Source: RYN-230 sp963711705
Lineage (GTDB): Bacteria > Actinomycetota > Actinomycetes > Streptosporangiales > Streptosporangiaceae
Reading direction: 5' to 3'
Length of the DNA stretch: 64,000 bases
Assembly: GCA_963711705.1 (NCBI GenBank)
Contig: CAVQFM010000007.1
Coordinates: 186,001-250,000, forward strand
How positions within the stretch are numbered: position 1 is the first letter of the stretch; every line of letters starts with the position of its first letter. Shown here in pieces: positions 24,577-32,282 of this stretch. The notes beneath the pieces are model-generated. The model worked only from the letters and a program-made list of their open reading frames with translations. It was not told where the DNA came from and did no database searches. The translations under genes and the position numbers were made by a program.

Positions 24577-26124
24577 ATGGCACAGTCGGAGCTACCACGT
24601 GTCGGCGGTATCGAAGGGATGGAGGAGGCATTCGACGTCTCCCAGCGCAGCGACGTGGCCAAGCTGCGCAAGGGCGCGGTCGGCCTGGGCGGGGTGCTCT
24701 TCCTGACCGTCACCGGGGCCGCGCCGATCTCGGCGATGCTGTTCAACACGCCGATCATCGTGGGCTACGGCCAGGGCGTGGGCGCGCCAGCGGCGTTCCT
24801 CTTCGCGACCGTCGTGCTGGTGGTGTTCTCGGTCGGTTATGTCGCCATGGCCCGGAAACGGACCACCGCGGGCGGCTTCTACTCCTACATCAGCCACGGG
24901 CTGGGCCGGGAACTGGGCATCGGCACCGGCTACGGCGCGGTGGTGGCCTACTCGGTGTTCGAGGCCTCGCTGTGCGGCGGCTTCGCCTACTTCCTCGGCC
25001 TGAAGCTGAACTCGTTCGGCGTGCATATCAGCTGGCCGTGGCTGGCCCTGGCCATGGTCGTGATCATCTCGCTGCTGACCTTCTTCGACGTCCGGCTGTC
25101 TTCGACCCTGCTGGCCATCGGGCTGATCAGCGAGATCATCATCCTGATCATCTTCGACGTGCTCATGTATGCGAAGGGCAGCGTCAACTGGAGCGCGATC
25201 AATCCGGTTAACGCGTTCAAGGGGTTCCCGGCCGAGGGCAAACTGCTCGCGGGTGCGGTGGGCATCGGCCTGTTCTTCGCGTTCTGGTCCTGGGTCGGCT
25301 TTGAGATGGCGCCGAACTACGGCGAGGAGTCGCGCGACCCCAAGCGGATCGTGCCCCGCTCCCTGTACATCTCGGTGATCGGCCTCGGCGTGTTCTACAC
25401 GCTCACCTCGTGGGCCCCGCTGTTCGGTTACCCGACCGTGCACGCGGCGGTCGCCCAGGCGCAGAGCGACGCGGCCAACTTCTACCTGACCCCGGCCCGG
25501 CAGTTCGGCGGCGACTGGGTGGCGTCGATCATGAGCTACCTGATCATCACCGGCTCGTTCGCCTGCGGCATGGCGTTCCACAACACCACCGCGCGGTACT
25601 TCTACTCACTCGGCCGGGAAGGGCTGCTGCCGAAGGCGCTGGGCCGCACTCACCACCGGTTCAAGAGCCCGCACATCGCGTCGATCGTCCAGTCGGTCAT
25701 CGCCGCCATCATCATCATCCTGTTCGCGGTGTTCACCGGCACCAACGACCCGGCCTCGCAGGCCTACCTGCAGCTGTACGGGCTGATGGCGGTGATGGGC
25801 GTGATCATCATCCTGTCCGTGCAGGCGCTGGTCTCGCTGGCCATCCTGGTCTACTTCGAGCGCTACCACCGCGACGAGGTGCACTGGTGGAAGACCCGGC
25901 TGGCCCCCATCCTGGCCCTGATCACCCAGGCGGCCGTGGTCTACCTGCTGTTCGACAACATCACCTTCCTGGGCGGCGGCTACAGCTACGCCAAGTGGCT
26001 CGGTCCCATCGACCTGGCCATCGTGGTGATCGGGGTGGTCGATCGCGTTCTACTTCAAGAAGCGCAAGCCAGCCAAGTACGAGCAGGCCGGGCGGCTGAT
26101 CAACGAAGGGCTGTGACCGGCTGA
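24577..26124 (+). CDS. APC superfamily amine/amino acid permease, C-terminus frameshifted
   Basis: Twelve-helix transporter, about 512 residues, divergently placed from the microcompartment operon, and the probable importer of its amine substrate (aminoacetone, aminopropanol or a precursor). The APC signature is seen early ('GAAPISAMLFNTPI', 'TTAGGFYSYISHGLGRELG') and 'AFWSWVGFEMAPNYGEES' in the middle. After 'LAIVVIG' the annotated frame gives an unnatural tail. Dropping one G from the GGGG at 26032-26035 gives 'WSIAFYFKKRKPAKYEQ' and a stop at 26116, a normal last helix and basic tail. GAGG sits 8 bases before the ATG. Transport is probably intact if this is a sequencing slip. Confidence 0.9.
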   Translation: MAQSELPRVGGIEGMEEAFDVSQRSDVAKLRKGAVGLGGVLFLTVTGAAPISAMLFNTPIIVGYGQGVGAPAAFLFATVVLVVFSVGYVAMARKRTTAGGFYSYISHGLGRELGIGTGYGAVVAYSVFEASLCGGFAYFLGLKLNSFGVHISWPWLALAMVVIISLLTFFDVRLSSTLLAIGLISEIIILIIFDVLMYAKGSVNWSAINPVNAFKGFPAEGKLLAGAVGIGLFFAFWSWVGFEMAPNYGEESRDPKRIVPRSLYISVIGLGVFYTLTSWAPLFGYPTVHAAVAQAQSDAANFYLTPARQFGGDWVASIMSYLIITGSFACGMAFHNTTARYFYSLGREGLLPKALGRTHHRFKSPHIASIVQSVIAAIIIILFAVFTGTNDPASQAYLQLYGLMAVMGVIIILSVQALVSLAILVYFERYHRDEVHWWKTRLAPILALITQAAVVYLLFDNITFLGGGYSYAKWLGPIDLAIVVIGVVDRVLLQEAQASQVRAGRAADQRRAVTG

Positions 26125-26152
26125 TCCGCCGCGCCGGGTCGTGACGTATCCC
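26122..26152 (+). promoter_or_regulatory. Repeated upstream motif TGATCC-N13-GTGACGTATCCC, copy 1
   Basis: First of three copies with identical spacing (others at 38208 and 39850), all on the plus strand in intergenic DNA upstream of plus-strand genes. TGATCC and CGTATCC are separated by 17 bases, the geometry of an ECF sigma promoter. It lies 48 bases before the SnoaL-like gene start. Confidence 0.55.
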
Positions 26153-26160
26153 TCCCAGAG

Positions 26161-26182
26161 CCGCGCGCAACCCCGCGCGCGG
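26161..26182 (+). promoter_or_regulatory. GC hairpin in the leader of the SnoaL-like gene
   Basis: CCGCGCGC (26161-26168) pairs with GCGCGCGG (26175-26182) across a 6-base loop, 18 bases before the GTG start. It may terminate transcription leaving the permease gene or fold in the 5' leader of the next message. Confidence 0.4.
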
Positions 26183-26199
26183 CCTTGGGGGGGTGCACG

Positions 26200-26604
26200 G
26201 TGAGCGCGGACCAGAACATCAAGACCATCTCGCAGGTGTATGAGGCATTCGGCCGGGGCGATGTCGCGGCGATCCTCGACGCGGTGACCGATGACGTCAA
26301 CTGGGCGGCGGAAGCGACCGGGATGGCCGCCCCCTGGTACGGCGAACGCCATGGCCGGGATGCGGTAGCCAGGTTCTTCGCCGATTTCGGTTCGGCGATG
26401 GAGGTCGAGGAGTTCACGCCGGTTTCCTTCGCTGCCAACGACACCGACGTGCTGACCGTGGTCCAGTTCCGGGCCAGGTCGCGCACTACCGGCAAGAGCG
26501 CGGTGATGGACCTGCACCACTACTTCAGGTTCCGCGACGGCAAGATCGCTTACTACCGCGGCACCGAGGACACGGCGCAGACCGGGGCCGTGCTGCGCGG
26601 CTGA
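26200..26604 (+). CDS. SnoaL/NTF2-like small protein
   Basis: 134 residues with the NTF2-like cone fold seen in SnoaL polyketide cyclases and many uncharacterised stress proteins: 'IKTISQVYEAFGRGDVAAIL' helix, 'WYGERHGRDAVARFFADFG', and the closing strands 'LHHYFRFRDGKIAYYRG'. Cavity residues are not diagnostic of a reaction. The GTG at 26200 follows a G-rich stretch. The gene carries copy 1 of the GTGACGTATCCC motif in its upstream region, linking it to the ECF sigma factor gene at 38.4 kb by inference. Confidence 0.8.
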   Translation: MSADQNIKTISQVYEAFGRGDVAAILDAVTDDVNWAAEATGMAAPWYGERHGRDAVARFFADFGSAMEVEEFTPVSFAANDTDVLTVVQFRARSRTTGKSAVMDLHHYFRFRDGKIAYYRGTEDTAQTGAVLRG

Positions 26605-26647
26605 TCAGCGAGGGGCGGTGACGCCGCCGGCGCGGTAGCGTCGCGGG

Positions 26648-27124
26648 ATGACCGCATCCCGGTTCGTCGTGCAGCTGCACGACGCCACGCGGCTGCATTT
26701 CGACCTGCGCATCGAGGCCGGCGGGGTGCTGCGGTCGTGGGCCGTGCCCCGGGGGCCGTCGCTGGACCCGGCGGCCCGCCGGCTGGCCGTGCCCGTGGCC
26801 GACCACGCCCTGGACGCCGGTGACTTCGAGGGCGTGCACCAGGGCCAGCGGCGGGGCAGCGGAGCGGTGATCATCTGGGACGAGGGGCCGGCCGAGATCG
26901 TCCGCGACGAGCCCGGTCACCTGTCCGTCCGGCTGCACGGCAGCAAGCTCAGCGGCGGCTTCGCCCTGACCCGGACCGGCGAGCGGCGCTGGATCCTGGT
27001 CAAGGTCCGCGACGCGGCGGCGCGGCCGGGCTCCGACATCGTCAGCGAGCAGCCGGCCAGCGTCCGCACCGGGCGGACCTGGCAGCAGCTGGCTGTCGAA
27101 AACCGCCCGGCAGCTCCGTCCTAG
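26648..27124 (+). CDS. Stand-alone DNA ligase D 3'-phosphoesterase domain protein
   Basis: 158 residues matching the phosphoesterase module of LigD, which trims 3'-phosphate or ribonucleoside ends during non-homologous end joining. Metal-site motifs are 'LHDATRLHFDLRIE' and 'DHALDAGDFEG'; 'LRSWAVPRGPSLDPA' is the hallmark of the family. The usual 'GxYGAG' loop is altered to 'GQRRGSG'. No ligase or polymerase domain is attached and no Ku gene is nearby. TAGCGT lies 6 bases before the ATG, suggesting a leaderless transcript. Confidence 0.88.
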   Translation: MTASRFVVQLHDATRLHFDLRIEAGGVLRSWAVPRGPSLDPAARRLAVPVADHALDAGDFEGVHQGQRRGSGAVIIWDEGPAEIVRDEPGHLSVRLHGSKLSGGFALTRTGERRWILVKVRDAAARPGSDIVSEQPASVRTGRTWQQLAVENRPAAPS

Positions 27125-27169
27125 GACTGGCAGCGCCACCCAGGCGCGGCGAGCGAGAGGATGCAGATC

Positions 27170-27571
27170 ATGGACTGGAAGCTGGAAGTCGTGGTGATCC
27201 CGGTGACCGACATCGACCGGGCGAAGAGCTTCTATCTCGGCCAGCTCGGTTTCAACCTGGATGCGGACATCCAGCCCACGGAGAACATGCGGGTGGTGCA
27301 CATGACCCCGCCCGGGTCGGCGTGCTCGGTCGTGGTCGGGCCGGTGGTCGTCAGCCCCGGCACCGACCTCGGGGCGAGCGCCCGGCTGCAGCTGGTCGTC
27401 ACGGACATCGAAGCGGCCCGGGCCGAGCTGGCGGGCCGCGGCGTCAATGTCTCGCCGGTGCAGACGCTGGACCCGCGGGACGGCGGGAAGTTCTGCTACC
27501 TGACCGACCCGGACGGGAACAACTGGGCGGTGCAGGAGATCCGCGATCACGTCGGCGCCAGCCTGGATTAA
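27170..27571 (+). CDS. VOC family (glyoxalase/bleomycin-resistance-like) protein
   Basis: 133-residue single VOC domain pair: opening 'LEVVVIPVTDIDRAKSFYLG', middle 'ARLQLVVTDIEAARAELAGRG' and closing 'FCYLTDPDGNNWAVQEI'. The final glutamate and aromatic are typical of metal-binding members. GAGAGG is spaced correctly for the ATG at 27170 rather than the one at 27161. Convergent with the TetR gene downstream. No substrate implied by context. Confidence 0.85.
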   Translation: MDWKLEVVVIPVTDIDRAKSFYLGQLGFNLDADIQPTENMRVVHMTPPGSACSVVVGPVVVSPGTDLGASARLQLVVTDIEAARAELAGRGVNVSPVQTLDPRDGGKFCYLTDPDGNNWAVQEIRDHVGASLD

Positions 27572-27604
27572 GGCGGCCCGCTGCCCTCCGTCACCCCGGC
27601 CGGG

Positions 27605-28240
27605 TCAGCCGCGGACCGTCAGTGACTCCAGGACCCGCTGCAGGTTTTCCTGGAGATCACTGGCGGCGTCCGCGCTGCCCGCCAGGTGCCGGAGCAGCGC
27701 CTGCTGGAAGAGCCCGTCGAAGACCGCGTAGGCCGCGCCGGACGCCACCACGAGCTCGGCCCCGGCCAGCTCGGCATACTTGCTCACGATGCGCCAGATC
27801 ATCCGCTCCAGGCTCTGGTCGATCTCCCGCACATCGTCGCGGTAGGAATCATCGAACAGGCTCTGGTTCCGCAGGTCGTACCAGAGCCGGTGCATCGTGG
27901 CCTCCTCGACCAGGGTGGCGGCCATGGCTGCGCCGAAGCCCTGCCTGAGTTCGCCGGCCGAAGCCGCCGTGGCCACGATGCTGTCATAGCGGGTGACGCA
28001 CTCGGCCTTGTACTGCCGCACGCAGTAGGTGATCAGCTCGATCTTGTCGCTGAAGTAGTAGTGCAGCACCCCGTGGGAAAAGTCAGAGTGCTGCGCGATA
28101 TCGCGCAGGCTGGTCCGGGCGTAGCCCTGCTCGGCCAGGGTCTGCAGGGCCGCCGCGGCCAGCTGGGCACGCCGCTCGGCGAACTTGTCCACCTGCCGCC
28201 GCGCGATCCGGTCCCGGTTACGTTCCGCTACCTCGGTCAC
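27605..28240 (-). CDS. TetR family transcriptional regulator
   Basis: 211 residues. The N-terminal helix-turn-helix spans about residues 18-65: 'ALQTLAEQGYARTSLRDIA' then 'SHGVLHYYFSDKIELITY'. The rest is an all-helical ligand domain ending in 'QENLQRVLESL'. GTG at 28240 is the most probable start; the same frame stays open far upstream opposite the SDR and FAD-type genes, which is only a shadow. The divergent SDR-acyl-CoA synthetase cluster and the palindrome at 28363-28378 between them suggest it represses that cluster, probably responding to an acyl-CoA or lipid-derived ligand (inference). Confidence 0.87.
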   Translation of the reverse strand: MTEVAERNRDRIARRQVDKFAERRAQLAAAALQTLAEQGYARTSLRDIAQHSDFSHGVLHYYFSDKIELITYCVRQYKAECVTRYDSIVATAASAGELRQGFGAAMAATLVEEATMHRLWYDLRNQSLFDDSYRDDVREIDQSLERMIWRIVSKYAELAGAELVVASGAAYAVFDGLFQQALLRHLAGSADAASDLQENLQRVLESLTVRG

Positions 28241-28362
28241 TCTCAGGGTCCCCTCGGCTCCGCGTGCCCCCGCGACGCGAAGCAACTTTACCGGGCGGGC
28301 GTCCCCTCCCTTCGCCGCCTTGACAATTGACCAGATTTCCTTGGACGAGTGTCTAGGTATCT

Positions 28363-28378
28363 CTTGACAGTTGTCAAG
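28363..28378. promoter_or_regulatory. Palindromic operator CTTGACAGTTGTCAAG
   Basis: Perfect 7-bp arms around a 2-base centre, in the intergenic region between the TetR gene and the divergent SDR gene. A related half-site TTGACAATTGA lies 43 bases upstream (28320-28330). Typical size and placement for a TetR dimer site; it overlaps promoter-like TTGACA/TTGTCA hexamers with TATGAG 16 bases further on. Confidence 0.6.
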
Positions 28379-28465
28379 CGAGACAGCCAGGCTATGAGGC
28401 ACATCACACGGGCCCGCGTTCGGCCGTGTCCATGCGGGTCCGCCGCCCCAAGGAAGAGGTGCCTG

Positions 28466-29269
28466 ATGAGCGTGTACGAACTGACCGGGCGGAAGGCGCT
28501 GGTGACCGGCGGGGCCCAGGGGCTGGGGGCCGGGATGGCCGAAGCACTGGCCCAGGCCGGGGCGGCCGTGGTGATCGGCAATGTCCGGGAGGACCTGGGC
28601 AAGGCAACCGCCGGCTCGCTGCAGCAGTCCGGCGCCACCGCCGAGTTCGTTCCGCTCGACGTCCGCGACGACGCGAGCTGGGACCAGGCCATCGCGCAGG
28701 CCATCGGCTATCTCGGTGGCCTGGACATCCTGGTCAATAACGCCGGTGTCGAGATCTCCAGCCTGCTGGTCGATCTCGATGCCGCTGATGTCCACCGGAT
28801 GCTCGAGGTCAACGTGCTCGGCACCGCACTGGGCATCAAGCACGGCCTGCGGGCGATGCGCCCGGGCGGCCCGGCGGGCGCGGGCGGCGCCATCGTCAAC
28901 GTCGCATCGGTGGCTGCGACCATTGCCTTCCCCGGCATCGGGGTGTACTCCGCCACCAAGTCGGCCGTGGACCGGCTCACCCGGGTGGCCGCGATGGAGT
29001 CCGGGAAGCTCGGCTACGGGGTGCGGGTGAACTGCGTCTATCCCGGCCTGGTGCCTACTGAGATGGGCGCTCAGCTGGCCCAGGACATGGTGACGCTGGG
29101 CCTGTGGCCGAGCACCGAGGCGTGCGTCGGGGACGTCATCGGGCTGACCCCGCTCGGCCGGCTCGGCGAGGTCGCCGATATGGCCGACGCAGTGGTGTTC
29201 CTCGCCTCCGACGGCGCGAGGTTCATCACCGGGACCGGGTTGCCGGTGGACGGCGGGATGGGCATGTGA
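28466..29269 (+). CDS. Short-chain dehydrogenase/reductase
   Basis: 267-residue classical SDR: 'ALVTGGAQGLGAGMAEALA', 'LVNNAGVEISS', serine in 'IVNVASVAATIAF', 'YSATKSAVDRLTR' and a C-terminal 'FITGTGLPVDGGMGM'. Similar to 3-alpha/20-beta-hydroxysteroid and FabG-like reductases. The start ATG has AAGGAAGAGG upstream; 39 codons of open frame before it overlap the promoter. First gene of a three-gene cluster with the saccharopine-dehydrogenase-like protein and acyl-CoA synthetase, controlled probably by the TetR protein. Substrate not known; a hydroxyacyl-CoA or steroid/terpenoid alcohol is plausible. Confidence 0.87.
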   Translation: MSVYELTGRKALVTGGAQGLGAGMAEALAQAGAAVVIGNVREDLGKATAGSLQQSGATAEFVPLDVRDDASWDQAIAQAIGYLGGLDILVNNAGVEISSLLVDLDAADVHRMLEVNVLGTALGIKHGLRAMRPGGPAGAGGAIVNVASVAATIAFPGIGVYSATKSAVDRLTRVAAMESGKLGYGVRVNCVYPGLVPTEMGAQLAQDMVTLGLWPSTEACVGDVIGLTPLGRLGEVADMADAVVFLASDGARFITGTGLPVDGGMGM

Positions 29270-29320
29270 CGGCGGCAGCGGGCCCGGGCCGGACGATGAT
29301 GACCGAGAGGTGAACCAGAC

Positions 29321-30448
29321 ATGAGCAGCGACAAGCCCGTCGTGGTCTACGGCGCGTCCGGCTACACCGGCCGGCTGATCTGCGAGTACCTGCGTGAGTT
29401 CGGCGTGCCGTTCATCGCGGCCGGCCGGGACAAGGCCCGGATAGCCGAAGCGCTGGGCAAGGTGCCCGGCCTCGACACGGTGCCGCACGAAATCATCGAG
29501 GTGGAGCACCAGGTGGGCCCGCTGACCGAGCTCTTCAGCGGAGCCCAGGTGGTATGCGACACGGTCGGCCCGTTCGCGCAGCACGGCGACGAGGTCGTCG
29601 AGGCCTGCCTGGCCGCCGGATGCCACTTCCTGGACACCACCGGCGAGCAGGACTGGCTGATCCGCTGCGACGAGGTGTACGGGCCGCGGATGGCGGACCG
29701 CGGGCTGCTGCTGGCCCCGGGCGTGGCGCAGATGTACACCACCGGCGAAATCGCCGCCAGCCTGTGCCTGGAAACGCCAGGCCTGGACACGCTGGACATC
29801 CTGGTCTTCTGGAAGGGTTTCCCGACGGTCGCCTCGACCCGGACCATCCTGGTCAACGCAGCCCTGTCCCGGGCGCACTACCTGGAGCAGAACCAGTACG
29901 TGGAGTGGCCCGCCGACGCGGGCCTGTATGACGTGACCGTGCCCGGCCAGCACGAGACCGGGCTCGCCCTCCCCTGGGGCGGCACCTCGCACCCGGTGTG
30001 GTTCAGGCGTGACCCGCGGGTGGCCAACGTGAAGGTGCTCGGCGGCGTGTTCAACCGCCCGCTCATGCAGGGGGTGCCGCACATCGTCAGCGCCGCGCTG
30101 GCGCAGATCCAGGACCTGTCCGACGAAGAGAAGTACCAGGCGCTGTCCGAGCAGGCGGCCGCGGTGATGAACCAGATGCCGCCCCGGGAGAGCACCCGGG
30201 TCAACACCTCGCTGGACTCGGTGCACGCGTCCGGCCCGATGGCCAGGGCGCACTGCGTGATCCACGGGAACTGCAACTACAAGCAGACCGGTGCGCTCCA
30301 GGCCTACGCGGCGTACTCGCTGCTCCAGCAGCCGCCGCGGCGGGCCGGGTTCGCCTCGGCCTGCCAGGCGTTCGGGCACCGCGAGCTGCTCGGCGTGCTG
30401 CGCAGCTTCGGCCTGGTCATGGAGCCGGTCCTGACCGTGCAGAACTAG
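29321..30448 (+). CDS. Saccharopine dehydrogenase-like NAD(P)-binding protein
   Basis: 375 residues with an N-terminal Rossmann motif 'VVVYGASGYTGRLICEYL', then 'CDTVGPFAQHGDEVVEACLA' and 'HFLDTTGEQDWL', as in the saccharopine-dehydrogenase/trans-acting enoyl reductase group. The C-terminal half ('KVLGGVFNRPLMQGVPH' and beyond) belongs, I think, to an actinobacterial family of unknown function (probably DUF5938). 51 bases after the SDR and 9 bases before the next gene's ATG, so co-transcribed. In mycobacteria relatives act on acyl chains of cell-wall lipids; the reaction here is unknown. Confidence 0.78.
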   Translation: MSSDKPVVVYGASGYTGRLICEYLREFGVPFIAAGRDKARIAEALGKVPGLDTVPHEIIEVEHQVGPLTELFSGAQVVCDTVGPFAQHGDEVVEACLAAGCHFLDTTGEQDWLIRCDEVYGPRMADRGLLLAPGVAQMYTTGEIAASLCLETPGLDTLDILVFWKGFPTVASTRTILVNAALSRAHYLEQNQYVEWPADAGLYDVTVPGQHETGLALPWGGTSHPVWFRRDPRVANVKVLGGVFNRPLMQGVPHIVSAALAQIQDLSDEEKYQALSEQAAAVMNQMPPRESTRVNTSLDSVHASGPMARAHCVIHGNCNYKQTGALQAYAAYSLLQQPPRRAGFASACQAFGHRELLGVLRSFGLVMEPVLTVQN

Positions 30449-30519
30449 CGCACCGCCATGCGGCTGACCGACTTCCTGGACAAGGGGGCTTCGCTGGGCC
30501 GGCCGCGCCCTGCCTGACC

Positions 30520-32007
30520 ATGGGCGGCCGTTCCCGCAGCTACGCCGAGGTACAGCGGCTGTCCTGGGTGATCGCCCGGGCGCTGGCCCGGTCAGGCGTC
30601 CGCCCCGGTGACAAGGTGGCGGTGCTGTCCGGCAACGACCCGGTCGCCTTCTCCTGCGTTTTCGGCATCGCCCGGGCCGGCGCGGTGTGGTGCCCGGTCA
30701 ACCCGCGCAACGAGGCCGCGGAAAACCGCGAGCTGCTGGACCTGTTCGACTGCTCCTGCCTGATCTTCCAGGGCAGCTTCGCGCCGCTGGTCGCGCGGAT
30801 CGCCCCCGGCCTGCCGAAGGTGACCACGCTGGTCTGCCTCGATGCCGGCGACCCGGGCGTGGTGACCGCCGTCCCGCTGCGCCGGTGGCTGGCCGGCCTC
30901 CCGGAGGAGCCCTGGCAGGCTGAGCCGCCCGACGACGTGGCGATGATCGCCGGCACCGGAGGAACCACCGGCAGGCCGAAGGGAGTGCAGCTCACCGGGC
31001 ACAACATCGAGACGATGACGGCCCTGACCCTGATGGGCTACCCGTTCGACGGGCGGCCGGTGTATCTCGCGCTCGCCCCGCTCACCCACGCGGCCGGCGT
31101 GCTGTGCTTCCCGATCATGGCCCTCGGCGGTGAGATCGTCATCATGCCCGCGCCCGACCTGGCCGAGTTCCTCGGCCTGATCGGGCGGCACCGGGTCACC
31201 CATGCCTTCCTGCCGCCGACCCTGATCTACCTGCTGCTGGATCACCCCGGGCTGGCGGCCGCCGACCTCAGCTCGCTGCAATGCCTGTGGTACGGGGCCG
31301 CCCCCATGTCGGCCGCCCGCCTGGAACAGGCCATCAGCGCAATCGGCCCGGTCATGGGGCAGCTGTTCGGGCAGACCGAGGCGCCGATGATGATCTCCAC
31401 GATGGCGCCGAAAGACCATTTCCACCCGGACGGCTCGCTGGCCAGGGAACGCTTCACCTCGGCCGGGCGCCCCACGCCGCTGGTGACGGTGGCGATCATG
31501 GATGACGAGGGCCGGCTGCTGCCGGCCGGCCAGCGCGGCGAGATCGTCGTCCGCGGCCCGCTGGTCATGGCCGGCTACTACCAGGACCCGGCGGCTTCGG
31601 CTGAGGCAGCCCGGCACGGCTGGCACCACACCGGGGACATCGGCTACCTGGACCCGGACAACTACCTCTTCATCGTGGACCGGGCCAAAGACATGATCAT
31701 CACCGGCGGCTTCAACGTCTATTCAGCCGAGGTCGAGCAGGCCCTGCTGGCCCATCCCGCCGTGCTGGACTGCGCCGTCATCGGGCTGCCCGATGACAAG
31801 TGGGGCGAGCGGGTCACCGCTGTCATCCAGCCCCACCCCGGCCAGGATCTCGCCGATGCTGACCTGCGCGCATTCGTCAAGGACCGGCTGGGCAGCGTGA
31901 AGGCCCCCAAGCAGGTCGAAGTGTGGCCTGACCTGCCCCGGTCCAAGGTCGGCAAGGTCCTCAAAGCCGAGGTCAAGTCCCGGCTGCTGGATGACTCCGG
32001 GAACTGA
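30520..32007 (+). CDS. Acyl-CoA synthetase (AMP-forming), N-terminus probably frameshifted
   Basis: ANL-superfamily ligase that activates a carboxylic acid with ATP to the acyl-CoA. Motifs: P-loop 'GTGGTTGRPKGVQLT', 'LFGQTEAPMM', 'GWHHTGDIGYLDPD', 'IVDRAKDMIITGGFNVYSAE' and C-terminal catalytic lysine in 'RSKVGKVLKAE'. The open frame starts at 30520. However, an ATG at 30458 begins 'MRLTDFLDKGASLG' in another frame, which joins naturally to 'PAAPCLTMGGRSRSYAEV' if one G is added to the run at 30496-30498, giving a 516-residue full-length enzyme. Third gene of the TetR-linked cluster. Confidence 0.88.
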   Translation: MGGRSRSYAEVQRLSWVIARALARSGVRPGDKVAVLSGNDPVAFSCVFGIARAGAVWCPVNPRNEAAENRELLDLFDCSCLIFQGSFAPLVARIAPGLPKVTTLVCLDAGDPGVVTAVPLRRWLAGLPEEPWQAEPPDDVAMIAGTGGTTGRPKGVQLTGHNIETMTALTLMGYPFDGRPVYLALAPLTHAAGVLCFPIMALGGEIVIMPAPDLAEFLGLIGRHRVTHAFLPPTLIYLLLDHPGLAAADLSSLQCLWYGAAPMSAARLEQAISAIGPVMGQLFGQTEAPMMISTMAPKDHFHPDGSLARERFTSAGRPTPLVTVAIMDDEGRLLPAGQRGEIVVRGPLVMAGYYQDPAASAEAARHGWHHTGDIGYLDPDNYLFIVDRAKDMIITGGFNVYSAEVEQALLAHPAVLDCAVIGLPDDKWGERVTAVIQPHPGQDLADADLRAFVKDRLGSVKAPKQVEVWPDLPRSKVGKVLKAEVKSRLLDDSGN

Positions 32008-32043
32008 CAACCCGGAGTTGACAAGTCAACCCCGGGTTGTCAG
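32004..32043 (+). promoter_or_regulatory. 40-bp near-perfect palindrome overlapping the promoter of the small HTH gene
   Basis: CTGACAACCCGG (32004-32015) and CCGGGTTGTCAG (32032-32043) frame an inner dyad GTTGAC-AA-GTCAAC (32017-32030); only one pair is mismatched. TTGACA (32018-32023) and CAGAAT (32041-32046) have a 17-base spacer, giving a promoter whose start would fall at the ATG of the next gene (32053). The left arm covers the synthetase stop codon. Likely an autoregulatory operator; it could also act as a bidirectional terminator stem. Confidence 0.65.
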
Positions 32044-32052
32044 AATCGGGCT

Positions 32053-32268
32053 ATGCCACCGCACCCGGACGTCTCAGCTCACCAGGAAGATTTCCGCCGC
32101 CTCAATGAGATCCGCAGCCAGGCCCTGGAGCACTACCGGCTGGCCCAGCAGCTGCACGCCGACCGGCGGGACCTGATCCGCCGCCTGCTCGGCCAGGGGT
32201 TCTCCCAGGCCGACATCGCCCGGGAGATGGGCGTCAGCCGGCAGGCCGTGCAGAAGATGCTGCACTGA
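32053..32268 (+). CDS. Small helix-turn-helix DNA-binding protein
   Basis: 71 residues. The first half is helical and charged ('RRLNEIRSQALEHYRLAQQL'); the second half is a clear HTH, 'QGFSQADIAREMGVSRQAVQK', like sigma-70 region 4 or Xre-type recognition helices. No ribosome-binding site: CAGAAT lies 6 bases upstream of the ATG, so the mRNA is predicted to be leaderless. A 40-bp palindrome overlaps the promoter, so the protein is probably its own repressor. Similar short HTH proteins are common in actinomycetes and poorly studied. Confidence 0.8.
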   Translation: MPPHPDVSAHQEDFRRLNEIRSQALEHYRLAQQLHADRRDLIRRLLGQGFSQADIAREMGVSRQAVQKMLH

Positions 32269-32282
32269 CCGGCAGGCCAGGC

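Noticed and set aside
16685..26035. Programmed frameshifting at the G/C runs
   Set aside because: No slippery heptamer with a downstream structure is evident, and five unrelated genes show the same kind of defect; indels are simpler.
27605..30379. A 924-codon minus-strand open frame
   Set aside because: Only the last 211 codons (TetR) have protein character; the rest is the complement of the SDR and saccharopine-dehydrogenase-like genes, a GC-frame shadow.
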